This document shows, piece by piece, positions 26,261 through 34,339 of a stretch of 64,000 bases of DNA. The DNA comes from Alloacidobacterium sp035547425 (lineage in GTDB: Bacteria > Acidobacteriota > Terriglobia > Terriglobales > Acidobacteriaceae), in contig DASZUU010000049.1 in NCBI GenBank assembly GCA_035547425.1, positions 185,240 through 249,239 on the forward strand, given 5' to 3'. Made by a program: the position numbers and the translations under genes. The notes beneath the pieces are model-generated. The model did not search any database. It was not told the DNA's origin and saw nothing but the letters and a program-made list of their open reading frames with translations. Positions within the stretch are counted from its first letter, which is position 1, and each line of letters opens with the position of its first letter.

Positions 26261-27118
26261 TTAGGAAGAGGGAAACAAAAAGCGCAACATGGGGCTCACG
26301 CGTTCCGCCCAGGCTGCTTCATCGTGCGTTCCTCCGGCCACACGTTCATAATGCAAGTCGATCTCCGGAATCCAGCCATTTGCCCGCAATCTGCGTTCCA
26401 GCAGATCGGCGTCTGCAAGCGTCTTCCGCCCTTCCGCATCGCCAACATCCAGCCAGATGCGGGGCCGATGCTGAAGCCGCACTTCATTTACGTAGCCAAT
26501 AATACTCTTATGATTCCACCAGACAGATGGAGAGAGAACGCCGAGTTTTCCAAAAAGATTCGCATATTGCAGCCCAAGATAAAGCGTGACTAATCCGCCG
26601 AGCGATGACCCTGCCATGCCCGTATGTTCGCGCCCCTGAAGCGTCCGATATCGCGCATCGATAAAAGGCATCAGCTCTTCTGTAATCAGCCTGCCGTATT
26701 TGTCTGCTTCGCCTCCGCCCATCTTGCGATCCGCAGATTGTGTATATTCGGCCAGTCGATGTTCGCCCGTGTTCGCAATGCCCACAATCATCAGCGGCTC
26801 AGCTTCACCGGCGCCAATCACCTGGTCGGCATTCTCGGCAACGCGCCATGTCCTTCCCGGAACAAACGATGTGGCCGGATCGAAAAGGTTCTGCCCATCG
26901 TGCATATATAGAACAGGAAAACGCCTCTCTGCATCCTCTTCATACTGCGGTGGAAGATAGACCGTAATATCGCGATCGTCCGCGAGAAAACGGCTGTGAA
27001 ATTGAGGGTGCAAAGTGACGCGCGCAGGTAACGCCGATGGAACGGACGACTGATCGTTGATTGAATTATCTGAGGTTTCTGTTGCCAAGTTGCTGCTTTT
27101 TCCTATGCGGTTCTTCAT
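26261..27118 (-). CDS. Alpha/beta-hydrolase esterase (Fes/YbbA-like)
   Basis: 285 residues. LPPQYEEDAERRFPVLYMHD is the typical opening of the putative-esterase (enterochelin esterase-like) family. The nucleophile elbow is GMAGSSLGGL (S172). NLFDPATSFVPGRTW and VGIANTGEHRLAEY are further family landmarks, and the catalytic His is probably in GGTHDEAAW. There is no signal peptide, so it is cytoplasmic. It is divergent from a second esterase-fold gene and close to the amide-ligase genes, which suggests a hydrolase for a peptide or ester metabolite. Confidence 0.75.
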   Translation of the reverse strand: MKNRIGKSSNLATETSDNSINDQSSVPSALPARVTLHPQFHSRFLADDRDITVYLPPQYEEDAERRFPVLYMHDGQNLFDPATSFVPGRTWRVAENADQVIGAGEAEPLMIVGIANTGEHRLAEYTQSADRKMGGGEADKYGRLITEELMPFIDARYRTLQGREHTGMAGSSLGGLVTLYLGLQYANLFGKLGVLSPSVWWNHKSIIGYVNEVRLQHRPRIWLDVGDAEGRKTLADADLLERRLRANGWIPEIDLHYERVAGGTHDEAAWAERVSPMLRFLFPSS

Positions 27119-27181
27119 GGAGCAACGCTCATCTGACGCGTGCAGTCCTACCTGTTACAGTATCAGGAACGTGAGGAAACC

Positions 27182-27892
27182 ATGAATCGCGAATACCATA
27201 AATGGCGGTCGCCGCGCCTCGAACGCGATATGGAGCTGCTTGTCTTCGGCCACTCCGGCGTGCCCGTCGTGGTATTTCCTACATCGCAAGGCCGCTTCTA
27301 TGAGTTTGAAGACCGCGGCATGGTTGGCGCGATTGCCCACAAGATCGAGAACGGCGAGCTGCAGCTTTACTGCCTGGATAGCGTCGATTCCGAGAGTTGG
27401 TATAACCGCAATGTTCCTCCGCGCTGGCGCATTGCGCGCCACGCACAGTATGAGAGCTACGTGATAGAAGAAGTGCTGCCGCTGGTCCGCCTCAAAAATC
27501 ACGATCCGCATCTCATCAGCCTGGGCTGCAGCTTTGGCGGATATCACGCTGTTAACATTGCGCTACGGCATCCTGACAGGTTCAGCGGATTTCTCTCCAT
27601 GAGCGGCGCTTTCGATCAAACCGGCTTTCTCCGCGGATACTATGACAACGATGTGTACTTCCATACTCCTACGCATTACGTTCCTAATCTCGCCGACTCC
27701 TGGTATCTCGATCGCTACCGGCGCAATACTTATGTATTAGCTACCGGATGGGATGACCAGTGCCTTGGCCAGAATCAGTACCTTGCGCGGCTGCTCGGCG
27801 AGAAAGGAATTCCGCATAATCTCTACATCTGGGACTCATGGAACAGCCATGACTGGCCCACCTGGGCGCGCATGATGAACGTTTATCTCTGA
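27182..27892 (+). CDS. Esterase-fold protein (COG4947-like)
   Basis: 236 residues from ATG 27182 with GAGGAA upstream. The opening MNREYHKWRSPRLERDMELL, the nucleophile elbow GCSFGG (115-120, S117) and the C-terminal SWNSHDWPTW with the likely catalytic His mark a distinctive small esterase family. Bacteria often encode it next to ATP-grasp and YbdK-like amide ligases. There is no export signal. The downstream gap carries the Y RNA candidate. The substrate is unknown. Confidence 0.75.
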   Translation: MNREYHKWRSPRLERDMELLVFGHSGVPVVVFPTSQGRFYEFEDRGMVGAIAHKIENGELQLYCLDSVDSESWYNRNVPPRWRIARHAQYESYVIEEVLPLVRLKNHDPHLISLGCSFGGYHAVNIALRHPDRFSGFLSMSGAFDQTGFLRGYYDNDVYFHTPTHYVPNLADSWYLDRYRRNTYVLATGWDDQCLGQNQYLARLLGEKGIPHNLYIWDSWNSHDWPTWARMMNVYL

Positions 27893-27992
27893 TTTCAAAT
27901 TCGTAACTGATAAAGTTACAAATAAAATTCTTATATTTTCTCTTGAAATCGCGCAGCAACCTGTGGCAATGTATTTCAAGCAGAGGAAGCTA

Positions 27993-28088
27993 ATGAAGAA
28001 CATCTTCCAATTCGGATACCAGATGCAGCCAACGCGAGATCGCGTCGTCGGCTCCTGGCCTCTGCTCGCAATCGCTGTTTCGGCGTAG
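27993..28088 (+). CDS. Possible 31-residue small protein upstream of the Y RNA
   Basis: ATG 27993 is preceded by AGAGGAAG at good spacing and reads 31 codons to TAG at 28086-28088, starting MKNIFQFGYQMQPTRDR and ending PLLAIAVSA. It has no recognised family. The good ribosome-binding site is the main support. It could be a real small protein, a translated leader, or chance. Confidence 0.3.
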   Translation: MKNIFQFGYQMQPTRDRVVGSWPLLAIAVSA

Positions 28089-28141
28089 CGCGTTGTTCCT
28101 CTGCTGAGTCCGGACTACCGATCTCAATTCAAAACAGTTAC

Positions 28142-28302
28142 CTGCAATCGCGAGTGGTGTAGCACGCGGATACTTCGTCTGTGAAACGATCCCACTCCGC
28201 AACAGCGACCGTTCCCTCGCATTGCAGATATACGCCAGTGGCGTAGTGTGCGGATGCTTCTGACGGCAGCCCCATAAAGGGTGCGGTTCGACTCCGCATG
28301 GC
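28142..28302 (+). ncRNA. Candidate bacterial Y RNA (YrlA-like) with tRNA-like module
   Basis: A 12-bp stem (28142-28154 with 28216-28227) is perfect except for one bulged C (28149), resembling the Ro60-binding helix of Y RNAs, which has a conserved bulged C. Its loop contains a D-arm-like hairpin GTGT/ATAC with loop AGCACGCGG (28157-28173) and an arm with loop CTGTGAA. 3' of it a tRNA-like module follows. GCCA (28234-28237) pairs with TGGC (28299-28302). The D-arm is GCGT/ATGC with loop AGTGTGCGG (28241-28257). The T-arm TGCGG-TTCGACT-CCGCA (28282-28298) is perfect. It lies 126 bp upstream of the Ro60 gene. Ends are unmapped; bacterial Y RNAs are known to sit beside rsr and mimic tRNA. Confidence 0.65.
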
Positions 28303-28428
28303 CCGCATACGATTTTCCCTGGCGTGCACAACAGCATCCGCAATAGACAATGTGCAATGACACAGCCAACGGATAGAAGTCGCTCTATCCACCTGCAGTT
28401 AATTGCATGATCAAAGGGAGGCGCCACC

Positions 28429-29763
28429 ATGCGCCTGAATATTTTGAAACTTAGCCATCTCGGATTCAGCGGCGCGCCTTTGCGTACGCATGAGGGCGCG
28501 CCCGCTGTCATTCTCAGCGCAGAAGAGCAGCTGCGCCGCTCCGTGCTGGCCTGCATGTTGTGGGAGGACCAGTTCTACGAGGACGGCGTAACCATTGCCG
28601 AGCGCATCGCTGCGCTTGTGCCGCAGGTAGAAGCTACAAAGGTGGCAGCGCTCGCCATCGAGGCGCGCGAAAAGATGAAGCTGCGTCACGCGCCCTTGCT
28701 GCTGGTGCGCGAAATGGCGCGCCATGCGACGCATCGTACTCTCGTGGCGGAAACACTGGCTCGCGTCATTCAACGCGCCGACGAACTGTCCGAATTCCTC
28801 GCTATTTACTGGAAGGATGGCCGTCAGCCGCTGTCTGCGCAGGTGAAAAAGGGCCTGGCCGCAGCCCTTACCCGCTTCGACGCATACGCGCTGGCCAAGT
28901 ATGACCGCGCCGGAGCAGTGAAGCTGCGCGACGTGCTCTTTCTCACGCACGCCAAGCCGCTGACGGCTGAACAGGCTTTCACCTGGCGTCAACTGGTCGA
29001 GGGCACGCTGCCTTCGCCGGAGACGTGGGAAGTGCGCCTCTCTCGTGGCGAGCAGAAGCGCGAAGTGTGGGAGTCGCTGCTGATCGAGAATCGTCTCGGT
29101 GCTCTCGCGCTGTTGCGCAACCTGCGAAACATGCAGGCCGCCGGTGTCGATCCGGAGTTGGTGCGCTACGCGCTCGGGGTCATTCGAGTCGATCGCGTGT
29201 TGCCGTTCCGGTTCATTGCGGCGGCCCGGTACGCTCCGCAGTGGGAGCCGTGGATTGAGCAGGCAATGTTTGCAAGCCTGAACGGCCAGCTACGGCTCGC
29301 CGGCAAAACCATTTTGCTGGTCGATGTCTCCGGCAGTATGGATGCGAAGCTCTCCGCTCGCTCGGAGATGCTGCGCATGGATGCCGCCGCAGGACTGGCA
29401 GTGCTGCTCCGCGAGATTGCCGAAGAAGTAAGCATCTATACTTTCTCCGACACTCTCAGGGCAGTGCCTTCGCGTCGCGGATTCGCTTTGCGCGATGCCG
29501 TTGTGCAAAGCCAGCCGCACGGAAGTACGCAGATGGGCCGTGCGCTCAACGAACTGAATGAGCGTGGTGATCGCATCCTCGTCATTACCGACGAGCAGTC
29601 CCATGACCGGGCGACCGCGCCGAAGCAAGGGCGCGGATATGTGATCAACATCGCCAACTACCGCAACGGAGTAGGCTATGGCGCGTGGACCCATATCGAT
29701 GGCTGGAGCGAGGCGGTCATTGAGTACATCCGCCTGATGGAAATTACATCAACGTACCACTAA
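28429..29763 (+). CDS. rsr: Ro60/Rsr ortholog: TROVE and vWA domain RNA-binding protein
   Basis: 444 residues, GGGAGG about 8 nt before the ATG. The N-terminal TROVE domain (about 20-285) is recognised by LRRSVLACMLWEDQFYEDG, the hallmark of the Ro ring of HEAT-like repeats. The C-terminal vWA-like domain (about 293-444) has an intact MIDAS start DVSGSMD, with ITDEQSHD near the end. Bacterial Rsr binds Y RNA, and with PNPase or other nucleases it takes part in RNA decay and rRNA maturation under stress. It lies directly downstream of the Y RNA candidate and is followed by a strong terminator. Confidence 0.92.
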   Translation: MRLNILKLSHLGFSGAPLRTHEGAPAVILSAEEQLRRSVLACMLWEDQFYEDGVTIAERIAALVPQVEATKVAALAIEAREKMKLRHAPLLLVREMARHATHRTLVAETLARVIQRADELSEFLAIYWKDGRQPLSAQVKKGLAAALTRFDAYALAKYDRAGAVKLRDVLFLTHAKPLTAEQAFTWRQLVEGTLPSPETWEVRLSRGEQKREVWESLLIENRLGALALLRNLRNMQAAGVDPELVRYALGVIRVDRVLPFRFIAAARYAPQWEPWIEQAMFASLNGQLRLAGKTILLVDVSGSMDAKLSARSEMLRMDAAAGLAVLLREIAEEVSIYTFSDTLRAVPSRRGFALRDAVVQSQPHGSTQMGRALNELNERGDRILVITDEQSHDRATAPKQGRGYVINIANYRNGVGYGAWTHIDGWSEAVIEYIRLMEITSTYH

Positions 29764-29767
29764 AAAG

Positions 29768-29797
29768 AAGAAGCGGGTAAACCAACCCGCTTCTTTT
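29768..29797 (+). terminator. Intrinsic terminator after the Ro60 gene
   Basis: An 11-bp stem AAGAAGCGGGT (29768-29778) / ACCCGCTTCTT (29785-29795) with a 6-nt loop, followed by TT and flanked by A-rich sequence on the left. It separates rsr from the ATP-grasp gene, so the two are probably different transcripts. Confidence 0.85.
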
Positions 29798-29859
29798 ACG
29801 AATCTTTTCTTTGCATTCCCGCCATTACCCAGCTAAGGTGACGATGTGAGGCCGCAGAT

Positions 29860-30876
29860 ATGAAAAAGATCGGCATTCTCTTTGGCATGGAAAACACTTT
29901 CCCCGGCGCTCTTGTGGAGCGCATTAATTCCATGAATGTGGAAGGCATTTCCGCTGAGTTCGTGGAGCTTGGCGGCATACGTCTCGACAGACCGCCTCAA
30001 TATGCGGTGATCGTAGACCGTATTTCGCACGATATCCCGTTCTATCGCGCCTGCCTCAAGCATGCAGTGCTCAATGGAACTGTTGTCATTAATAATCCTT
30101 TCTGGTGGTCGGCAGACGATAAATTCTTCAACTATTCGCTTGCGGCGAAACTGGGCGTGGCTGTTCCTCCAACGGTAGTTTTGCCGCACAAGCATTATCC
30201 GCCGGGAACCACCGAGCGCTCCATGCGCAATCTGGAATACCCTCTGAACTGGGATGAAATCTTCGACTACGTCGGCTTTCCTTCGTTCCTCAAGCCGGTA
30301 GACGGAGGCGGATGGCGCGATGTTCACCACGTACACAATCGCGAAGAATTTTTCTGCGCCTACGATCAGAGCCGCGACCTCTGCATGACGCTGCAGCGCG
30401 CAGTCAAATTTAACGAGTATTTCCGCTGCTACGTCGTCGGCCAGGAAAAGGTGCATATCATGCCTTACGATCCGCGCCGCCCACACCATGAACGGTATCT
30501 GCTGGATCCCCCGCCATATGACAAAAAGCTTCTGAAACGCGTGGAAAAGGATGCTCTGGCGCTCTGCAAAGCTCTTGGATACGATCTCAATACAGTAGAA
30601 TTTGCCGTCGAAGACGGTATCCCCTATGCCATCGACTTCATGAATCCGGCTCCCGATGCAGACCTGCACTCTGTAGGCAGGGAAAACTTCGATTGGATCG
30701 TTCAGGCAGTCGCCGATCTTGCCGTGAAGAAGGCCAAAGCAGCGCCAAAAGCTCCGGAGTTCCATTGGGCAGCCCTTCTCGGAGCAGCCGCAAAAACCGC
30801 ATCGAAAAGGCCATCCAAAAAGAAAACAACCAGGAAGAAACCGGCAAAAGAAAAGAAGGATGACGAAATTTCATAA
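29860..30876 (+). CDS. ATP-grasp ligase with Lys/Ala-rich C-terminal tail
   Basis: 338 residues. The body resembles RimK/glutathione-synthetase-type ATP-grasp enzymes: FPSFLKPVDGGGWRDVHHVH is the ATP-binding Lys and glycine loop, and NTVEFAVEDGIPYAIDFMNP carries the metal-binding E-x(n)-D/N acidic pair. These enzymes form amide bonds between a carboxylate and an amine using ATP. After about residue 290 the protein ends in a low-complexity tail rich in Lys, Ala and Pro (KRPSKKKTTRKKPAKEKK), like histone H1 tails, which may bind nucleic acid or membrane. It lies 24 bp upstream of the YbdK-like ligase. Confidence 0.75.
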   Translation: MKKIGILFGMENTFPGALVERINSMNVEGISAEFVELGGIRLDRPPQYAVIVDRISHDIPFYRACLKHAVLNGTVVINNPFWWSADDKFFNYSLAAKLGVAVPPTVVLPHKHYPPGTTERSMRNLEYPLNWDEIFDYVGFPSFLKPVDGGGWRDVHHVHNREEFFCAYDQSRDLCMTLQRAVKFNEYFRCYVVGQEKVHIMPYDPRRPHHERYLLDPPPYDKKLLKRVEKDALALCKALGYDLNTVEFAVEDGIPYAIDFMNPAPDADLHSVGRENFDWIVQAVADLAVKKAKAAPKAPEFHWAALLGAAAKTASKRPSKKKTTRKKPAKEKKDDEIS

Positions 30877-30900
30877 AAAGGGTCTACACTTCCACCAAAG

Positions 30901-32013
30901 ATGAAGCCGTCATTCACTATCGGCATTGAAGAGGAATACCAGACCGTCGATCCGGTCACGCGTGACCTGCGCTCGCATATTGCCACCGAAATGCTGGCCA
31001 AGGGCAAGCGCCGCCTCGCCGAGCGTGTCAAGGCCGAGATGCACCAGTCTGTCGTTGAAGTCGGCACCATGATCTGCAAGACCGTAAAGGAAGCGCGCGA
31101 CGACCTCTTCGACCTCCGCCGCCAGATGATTGCGCTCGCCAGGGAGCACAATTTGTTGCTCGTCGCCGGCGCAACGCATCCCTTTGCCGATTGGCGCGCG
31201 CAGGAAATCTACCCGGACGATCGCTATAAGCGCGTCGTCGAAGACCTGCAGTATGTTGCGCGCGCCAACCTCATCTTCGGCCTGCATGTGCACATCGGCG
31301 TAGAAGACCGCGAAGCCGCGATTCGTCTCATGAACTCCATGCGGTATTTTTTGCCGCACATTCTCGCGCTATCCACCAATTCGCCCTTTTGGCGTGGCAT
31401 GAACACCGGCCTCAAAAGCTATCGCGCCAAGGTCTTCGACAAGTTTCCGCGCACGAACATTCCCGACACCTTCTCCAGCTATGCGGAATTCGAGGGCTAC
31501 GTCAATCTCCTTATCAAGACAAACTGTTTAGATAATGCCAAAAAAATCTGGTGGGATATTCGACCTCACCCCTTCTTTAACACCATCGAAGTCCGCATCT
31601 GCGACCTTCCCATGCGTGCCGAAGAGACGTTGGCCATCGCCGCTCTCATTCAGGCCACGGTCGCCAAGCTTTATCGACTTCATTCCCACAATCAGGATTA
31701 CCGCCAGTATTCTCGCGCTCTCGTCATGGAGAACAAATGGCGCGCCGTCCGCTACGGGCTCGACGGCAAGCTCATTGACTTCGGCAAGGAGCAAGAAGTG
31801 GACGAGCGCGCCCTGATCCTGGAATACCTCGATTTCATCAGTGAAGTAGTTGACGAACTCGATAGTCACCAGGAGATCGCCTACATCCGCAAAATTTTAG
31901 AGATGGGCACCGGAGCCGACCGTCAACTCCGCAAGTTTGAAGAGACGAACGACCTCAAAGCCGTAGTCGATTACATGGCCGAAGAAACCCAGGTCGGCCT
32001 CTTCGGGAATTAA
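30901..32013 (+). CDS. YbdK-type carboxylate-amine ligase (GCS2 family)
   Basis: 370 residues. FTIGIEEEYQTVDP is the GIEEE motif (ATP/Mg binding) of the glutamate-cysteine ligase type 2 family. LIFGLHVHIGVEDREAAI and WWDIRPHPFFNTIEVRICDL are the other conserved blocks. The family forms amide bonds between an amino acid or peptide carboxylate and an amine; weak gamma-glutamylcysteine activity is known for E. coli YbdK. With the ATP-grasp protein upstream and two esterase-fold proteins nearby, it likely belongs to a small-molecule amide/peptide pathway. The substrate is not known. Confidence 0.85.
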   Translation: MKPSFTIGIEEEYQTVDPVTRDLRSHIATEMLAKGKRRLAERVKAEMHQSVVEVGTMICKTVKEARDDLFDLRRQMIALAREHNLLLVAGATHPFADWRAQEIYPDDRYKRVVEDLQYVARANLIFGLHVHIGVEDREAAIRLMNSMRYFLPHILALSTNSPFWRGMNTGLKSYRAKVFDKFPRTNIPDTFSSYAEFEGYVNLLIKTNCLDNAKKIWWDIRPHPFFNTIEVRICDLPMRAEETLAIAALIQATVAKLYRLHSHNQDYRQYSRALVMENKWRAVRYGLDGKLIDFGKEQEVDERALILEYLDFISEVVDELDSHQEIAYIRKILEMGTGADRQLRKFEETNDLKAVVDYMAEETQVGLFGN

Positions 32014-32105
32014 GGCTGGGAGGGTCCGCCGGCTGTCGCGATTCTCCTTCGCCGGCGGCAAGCGGAGGAAATCGCGAAAACCCGCGCCTCCTGCCAGCCT
32101 TTTTC
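32014..32105 (+). terminator. Long imperfect hairpin terminator after the ligase gene
   Basis: Starting at the first base after the stop codon, GGCTGGGAGG pairs with CCTCCTGCCAGCC, ending in TTTTT (32100-32104). An inner stem pairs TCGCGATT with AATCGCGA plus a CTCC/GGAG segment. The whole foldback is about 86 nt, far longer than a usual terminator. Confidence 0.7.
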
Positions 32106-32224
32106 CAGGACACGAAATTCATCCCGTATCCCGCGCTTTAAAGAGATGCCAGGTGCTCGCACGAGGATGGATTCCTCGCAATTTTACTTGTCATCCAGCG
32201 CTCCATCTGAGAATCTTAACGGCG

Positions 32225-33829
32225 ATGCGCACCCGTTATCTTTCGCTGCTTCTTGCCTTTCTGCCTGGTTCTTTCCTTGCGGCCTCCGCGCAAAATTGTG
32301 CGGGTCTTCTCCAGCTTTCTTTGCCGAATGCAAAAGTGACGTCAGCAGAAATTGTAGCTGCGGGCGCATTCACTCCGCCGGATATCAAACCGGACGAAAA
32401 AGTTCCTCGCCTTTACCGAACCGTCCCGGCTTTCTGTCGCGTGCGCGCTACTCTAACGCCGACGTCAGACTCTGACATCAAGGTCGAAGTCTGGCTTCCG
32501 GAAAAAGGATGGAATGGTAGATTCCGCGGCCTCGGCAACGGAGGCTTCGCCGGATACATCGCATACGCCGGCCTGGCCGCCGGGGTCACGCAAGGCTATG
32601 CCGCAGCCAGTACAGATACCGGCCACTCCATGCAAGGCGCAGCCTGGGCGCTCGGACACCCTGAGAAGATCATCGATTACGGTTACCGCGCGGTCCATGA
32701 AATGACCGCGGATGCTAAGGCGATCGTTAAAGCATATTACGGAGACGCGCCCAAACGCTCTTACTTTGCTTCCTGCTCGAACGGCGGTCGCCAGGCACTC
32801 ATGGAAGCCCAGCGCTATCCCGACGATTACGACGGCATCATCGCCGGAGCCCCTGCGAATAACTGGGTTCCCATGCTCACCGGCGGCCTGGAGCTGCTGC
32901 AGACGCTCGATGGTCCCGGCTATCTGCCTCCATCAAAAATTCCTGCCATCAGCAAAGCAGTGCTCGCCGTCTGCGATAAACAGGATGGCGTCGTCGACGG
33001 CGTTCTCAACGATCCCAGGCAGTGCCATTTCGATCCATCCACACTCCTCTGCAAAGGAAAAGAATCGGACGCCTGCCTTACTGCTCCGCAGGTCAATTCA
33101 CTCAAGGCCATCTACTCCGGTGCGCATGATGCTTCCGGTCAGCAGATATTCCCCGGCGCACTGCCCGGAGCAGAAGAGGGCCGCGGCGGTTGGGCTACAT
33201 GGATCACTGGCTCAGAAGAAGGGAAGAGCTCCGGCACTTTCTTCGTCACCGGCTATTTCGCCAACATGGTTTACAGCGATGCCAACTTGAATTTCCGAAA
33301 CATAAAAATCGATGACGCATTCAAGCTCGCCTATGAAAAAACAGGCGACGCGCTCAACTCCATAAATCCCGACATCCGGCCATTCCTCGCTCACGGCAAG
33401 CTCATTCTTTATCATGGCTGGAATGATCCCGGCATCTCGCCTCTCAACACGGTCAACTACTACGGCAAAGTGTTGGATACGGTAAGCAGTCAGAGCGCCC
33501 GGCAGTCACTGCGTCTCTACATGATTCCCGGCATGCAGCACTGCGGCGGAGGTCCCGGCGCCACAGTCTTCGGGCAGGATGAAGCATCTCCTCGAAGCGA
33601 CGCGCAGCACGATATTTTTTCTGCGCTCGTGGGCTGGGTGGAAAACGGCGCCGCGCCATCCACCCTGATTGCAACAAAATATGCGGAGAGCAGATCCGGT
33701 TCCATCGCGCATCCAGTCGTGGAAATGACGCGTCCACTCTGTACTTATCCCCAGGAAGCAAAATACAAGGGCGCCGGGAACACAAAAAGCGCTGCATCCT
33801 TTGAATGCAGCGCGAAAACAGAGCACTAA
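32225..33829 (+). CDS. Tannase/feruloyl-esterase family secreted hydrolase
   Basis: 534 residues from ATG 32225, with a signal peptide cut near SAQN (about residue 23). The serine elbow is SYFASCSNGGRQALM (CSxGG, S185), characteristic of the tannase family and disulfide-linked to a distal Cys. YPDDYDGIIAGAPANNW follows it, and MIPGMQHCGGGPGAT carries the catalytic His beside the partner Cys. FLAHGKLILYHGWNDPGISP has the acidic residue. It hydrolyses ester bonds of plant phenolics (gallic, ferulic or related esters), fitting a soil decomposer. Frame-open sequence upstream of 32225 lacks a signal and is not used. Confidence 0.85.
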   Translation: MRTRYLSLLLAFLPGSFLAASAQNCAGLLQLSLPNAKVTSAEIVAAGAFTPPDIKPDEKVPRLYRTVPAFCRVRATLTPTSDSDIKVEVWLPEKGWNGRFRGLGNGGFAGYIAYAGLAAGVTQGYAAASTDTGHSMQGAAWALGHPEKIIDYGYRAVHEMTADAKAIVKAYYGDAPKRSYFASCSNGGRQALMEAQRYPDDYDGIIAGAPANNWVPMLTGGLELLQTLDGPGYLPPSKIPAISKAVLAVCDKQDGVVDGVLNDPRQCHFDPSTLLCKGKESDACLTAPQVNSLKAIYSGAHDASGQQIFPGALPGAEEGRGGWATWITGSEEGKSSGTFFVTGYFANMVYSDANLNFRNIKIDDAFKLAYEKTGDALNSINPDIRPFLAHGKLILYHGWNDPGISPLNTVNYYGKVLDTVSSQSARQSLRLYMIPGMQHCGGGPGATVFGQDEASPRSDAQHDIFSALVGWVENGAAPSTLIATKYAESRSGSIAHPVVEMTRPLCTYPQEAKYKGAGNTKSAASFECSAKTEH

Positions 33830-33865
33830 ATTTGATCGAAAAACAGATGGGAACTGCCTGAAGAA

Positions 33866-34339
33866 TTATGCTGCCAGCAAGCGGCTGAAAAACGTGCGAT
33901 ATTTTTGCAGCGCAAGCCTCAATTCTTCCGTCGAGACGTCTGTGCCGCCATCCCAACGCTTTTCCAGGTTTGCACGCTCTTCTGCAAAGCCGGAGGTGAG
34001 TCGATCGAACACCATGCCCACTAGCTCATCGGCTTCTTTCACCGCGCGGCGCGGCTCATCCACAAACCCGGTCTGCACACGATTCCATCTCGCGCGAAGA
34101 TCGTCTACATCGTTCGGAGAAAATAGCGTGGTGGAAGAATTGTTGTCGATCGAGGTCACGTTGCCTGGTTGTGAGCGCAATTCAGCATTCGTAAATTGGG
34201 TGCGCGGTGTTGCGCTGGCATTCATATTGTCCGGATCATTGAGCAGCTCCGGCGTCCCGTCATAGGTTTCAGCTTGCCGTCCTGTCGGAAAATCAGTTCG
34301 ATCCGCATACAGGTCATCATTTCGGCGTAATTCGGCCAT
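33866..34339 (-). CDS. Uncharacterised protein, paralogue of the upstream membrane protein
   Basis: 157 residues. The first 75 are polar and low-complexity (Asn/Asp/Thr rich). The last 80 hold a helical domain: RARWNRVQTGFVDEPRRAVK, EADELVGMVFDRL, then ELRLALQKYRTFFSRLL. The same pattern occurs in the neighbouring gene, so the two share a domain. The start overlaps the upstream stop (TAATG). The domain is seen in many soil bacteria with unknown role. Confidence 0.6.
   Translation of the reverse strand: MAELRRNDDLYADRTDFPTGRQAETYDGTPELLNDPDNMNASATPRTQFTNAELRSQPGNVTSIDNNSSTTLFSPNDVDDLRARWNRVQTGFVDEPRRAVKEADELVGMVFDRLTSGFAEERANLEKRWDGGTDVSTEELRLALQKYRTFFSRLLAA

Noticed and set aside
28142..28302. 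A degenerate real tRNA gene rather than a Y RNA
   Set aside because: No paired 7-bp acceptor stem and no encoded CCA; the D-arm occurs twice and a long bulged stem precedes it, which fits Y RNA better.
27990..28556. 188-codon minus-strand frame covering the Y RNA region and the start of rsr
   Set aside because: It overlaps the structured RNA candidate and the rsr start, has no family resemblance, and its Cys/Arg-rich composition looks like noncoding sequence.
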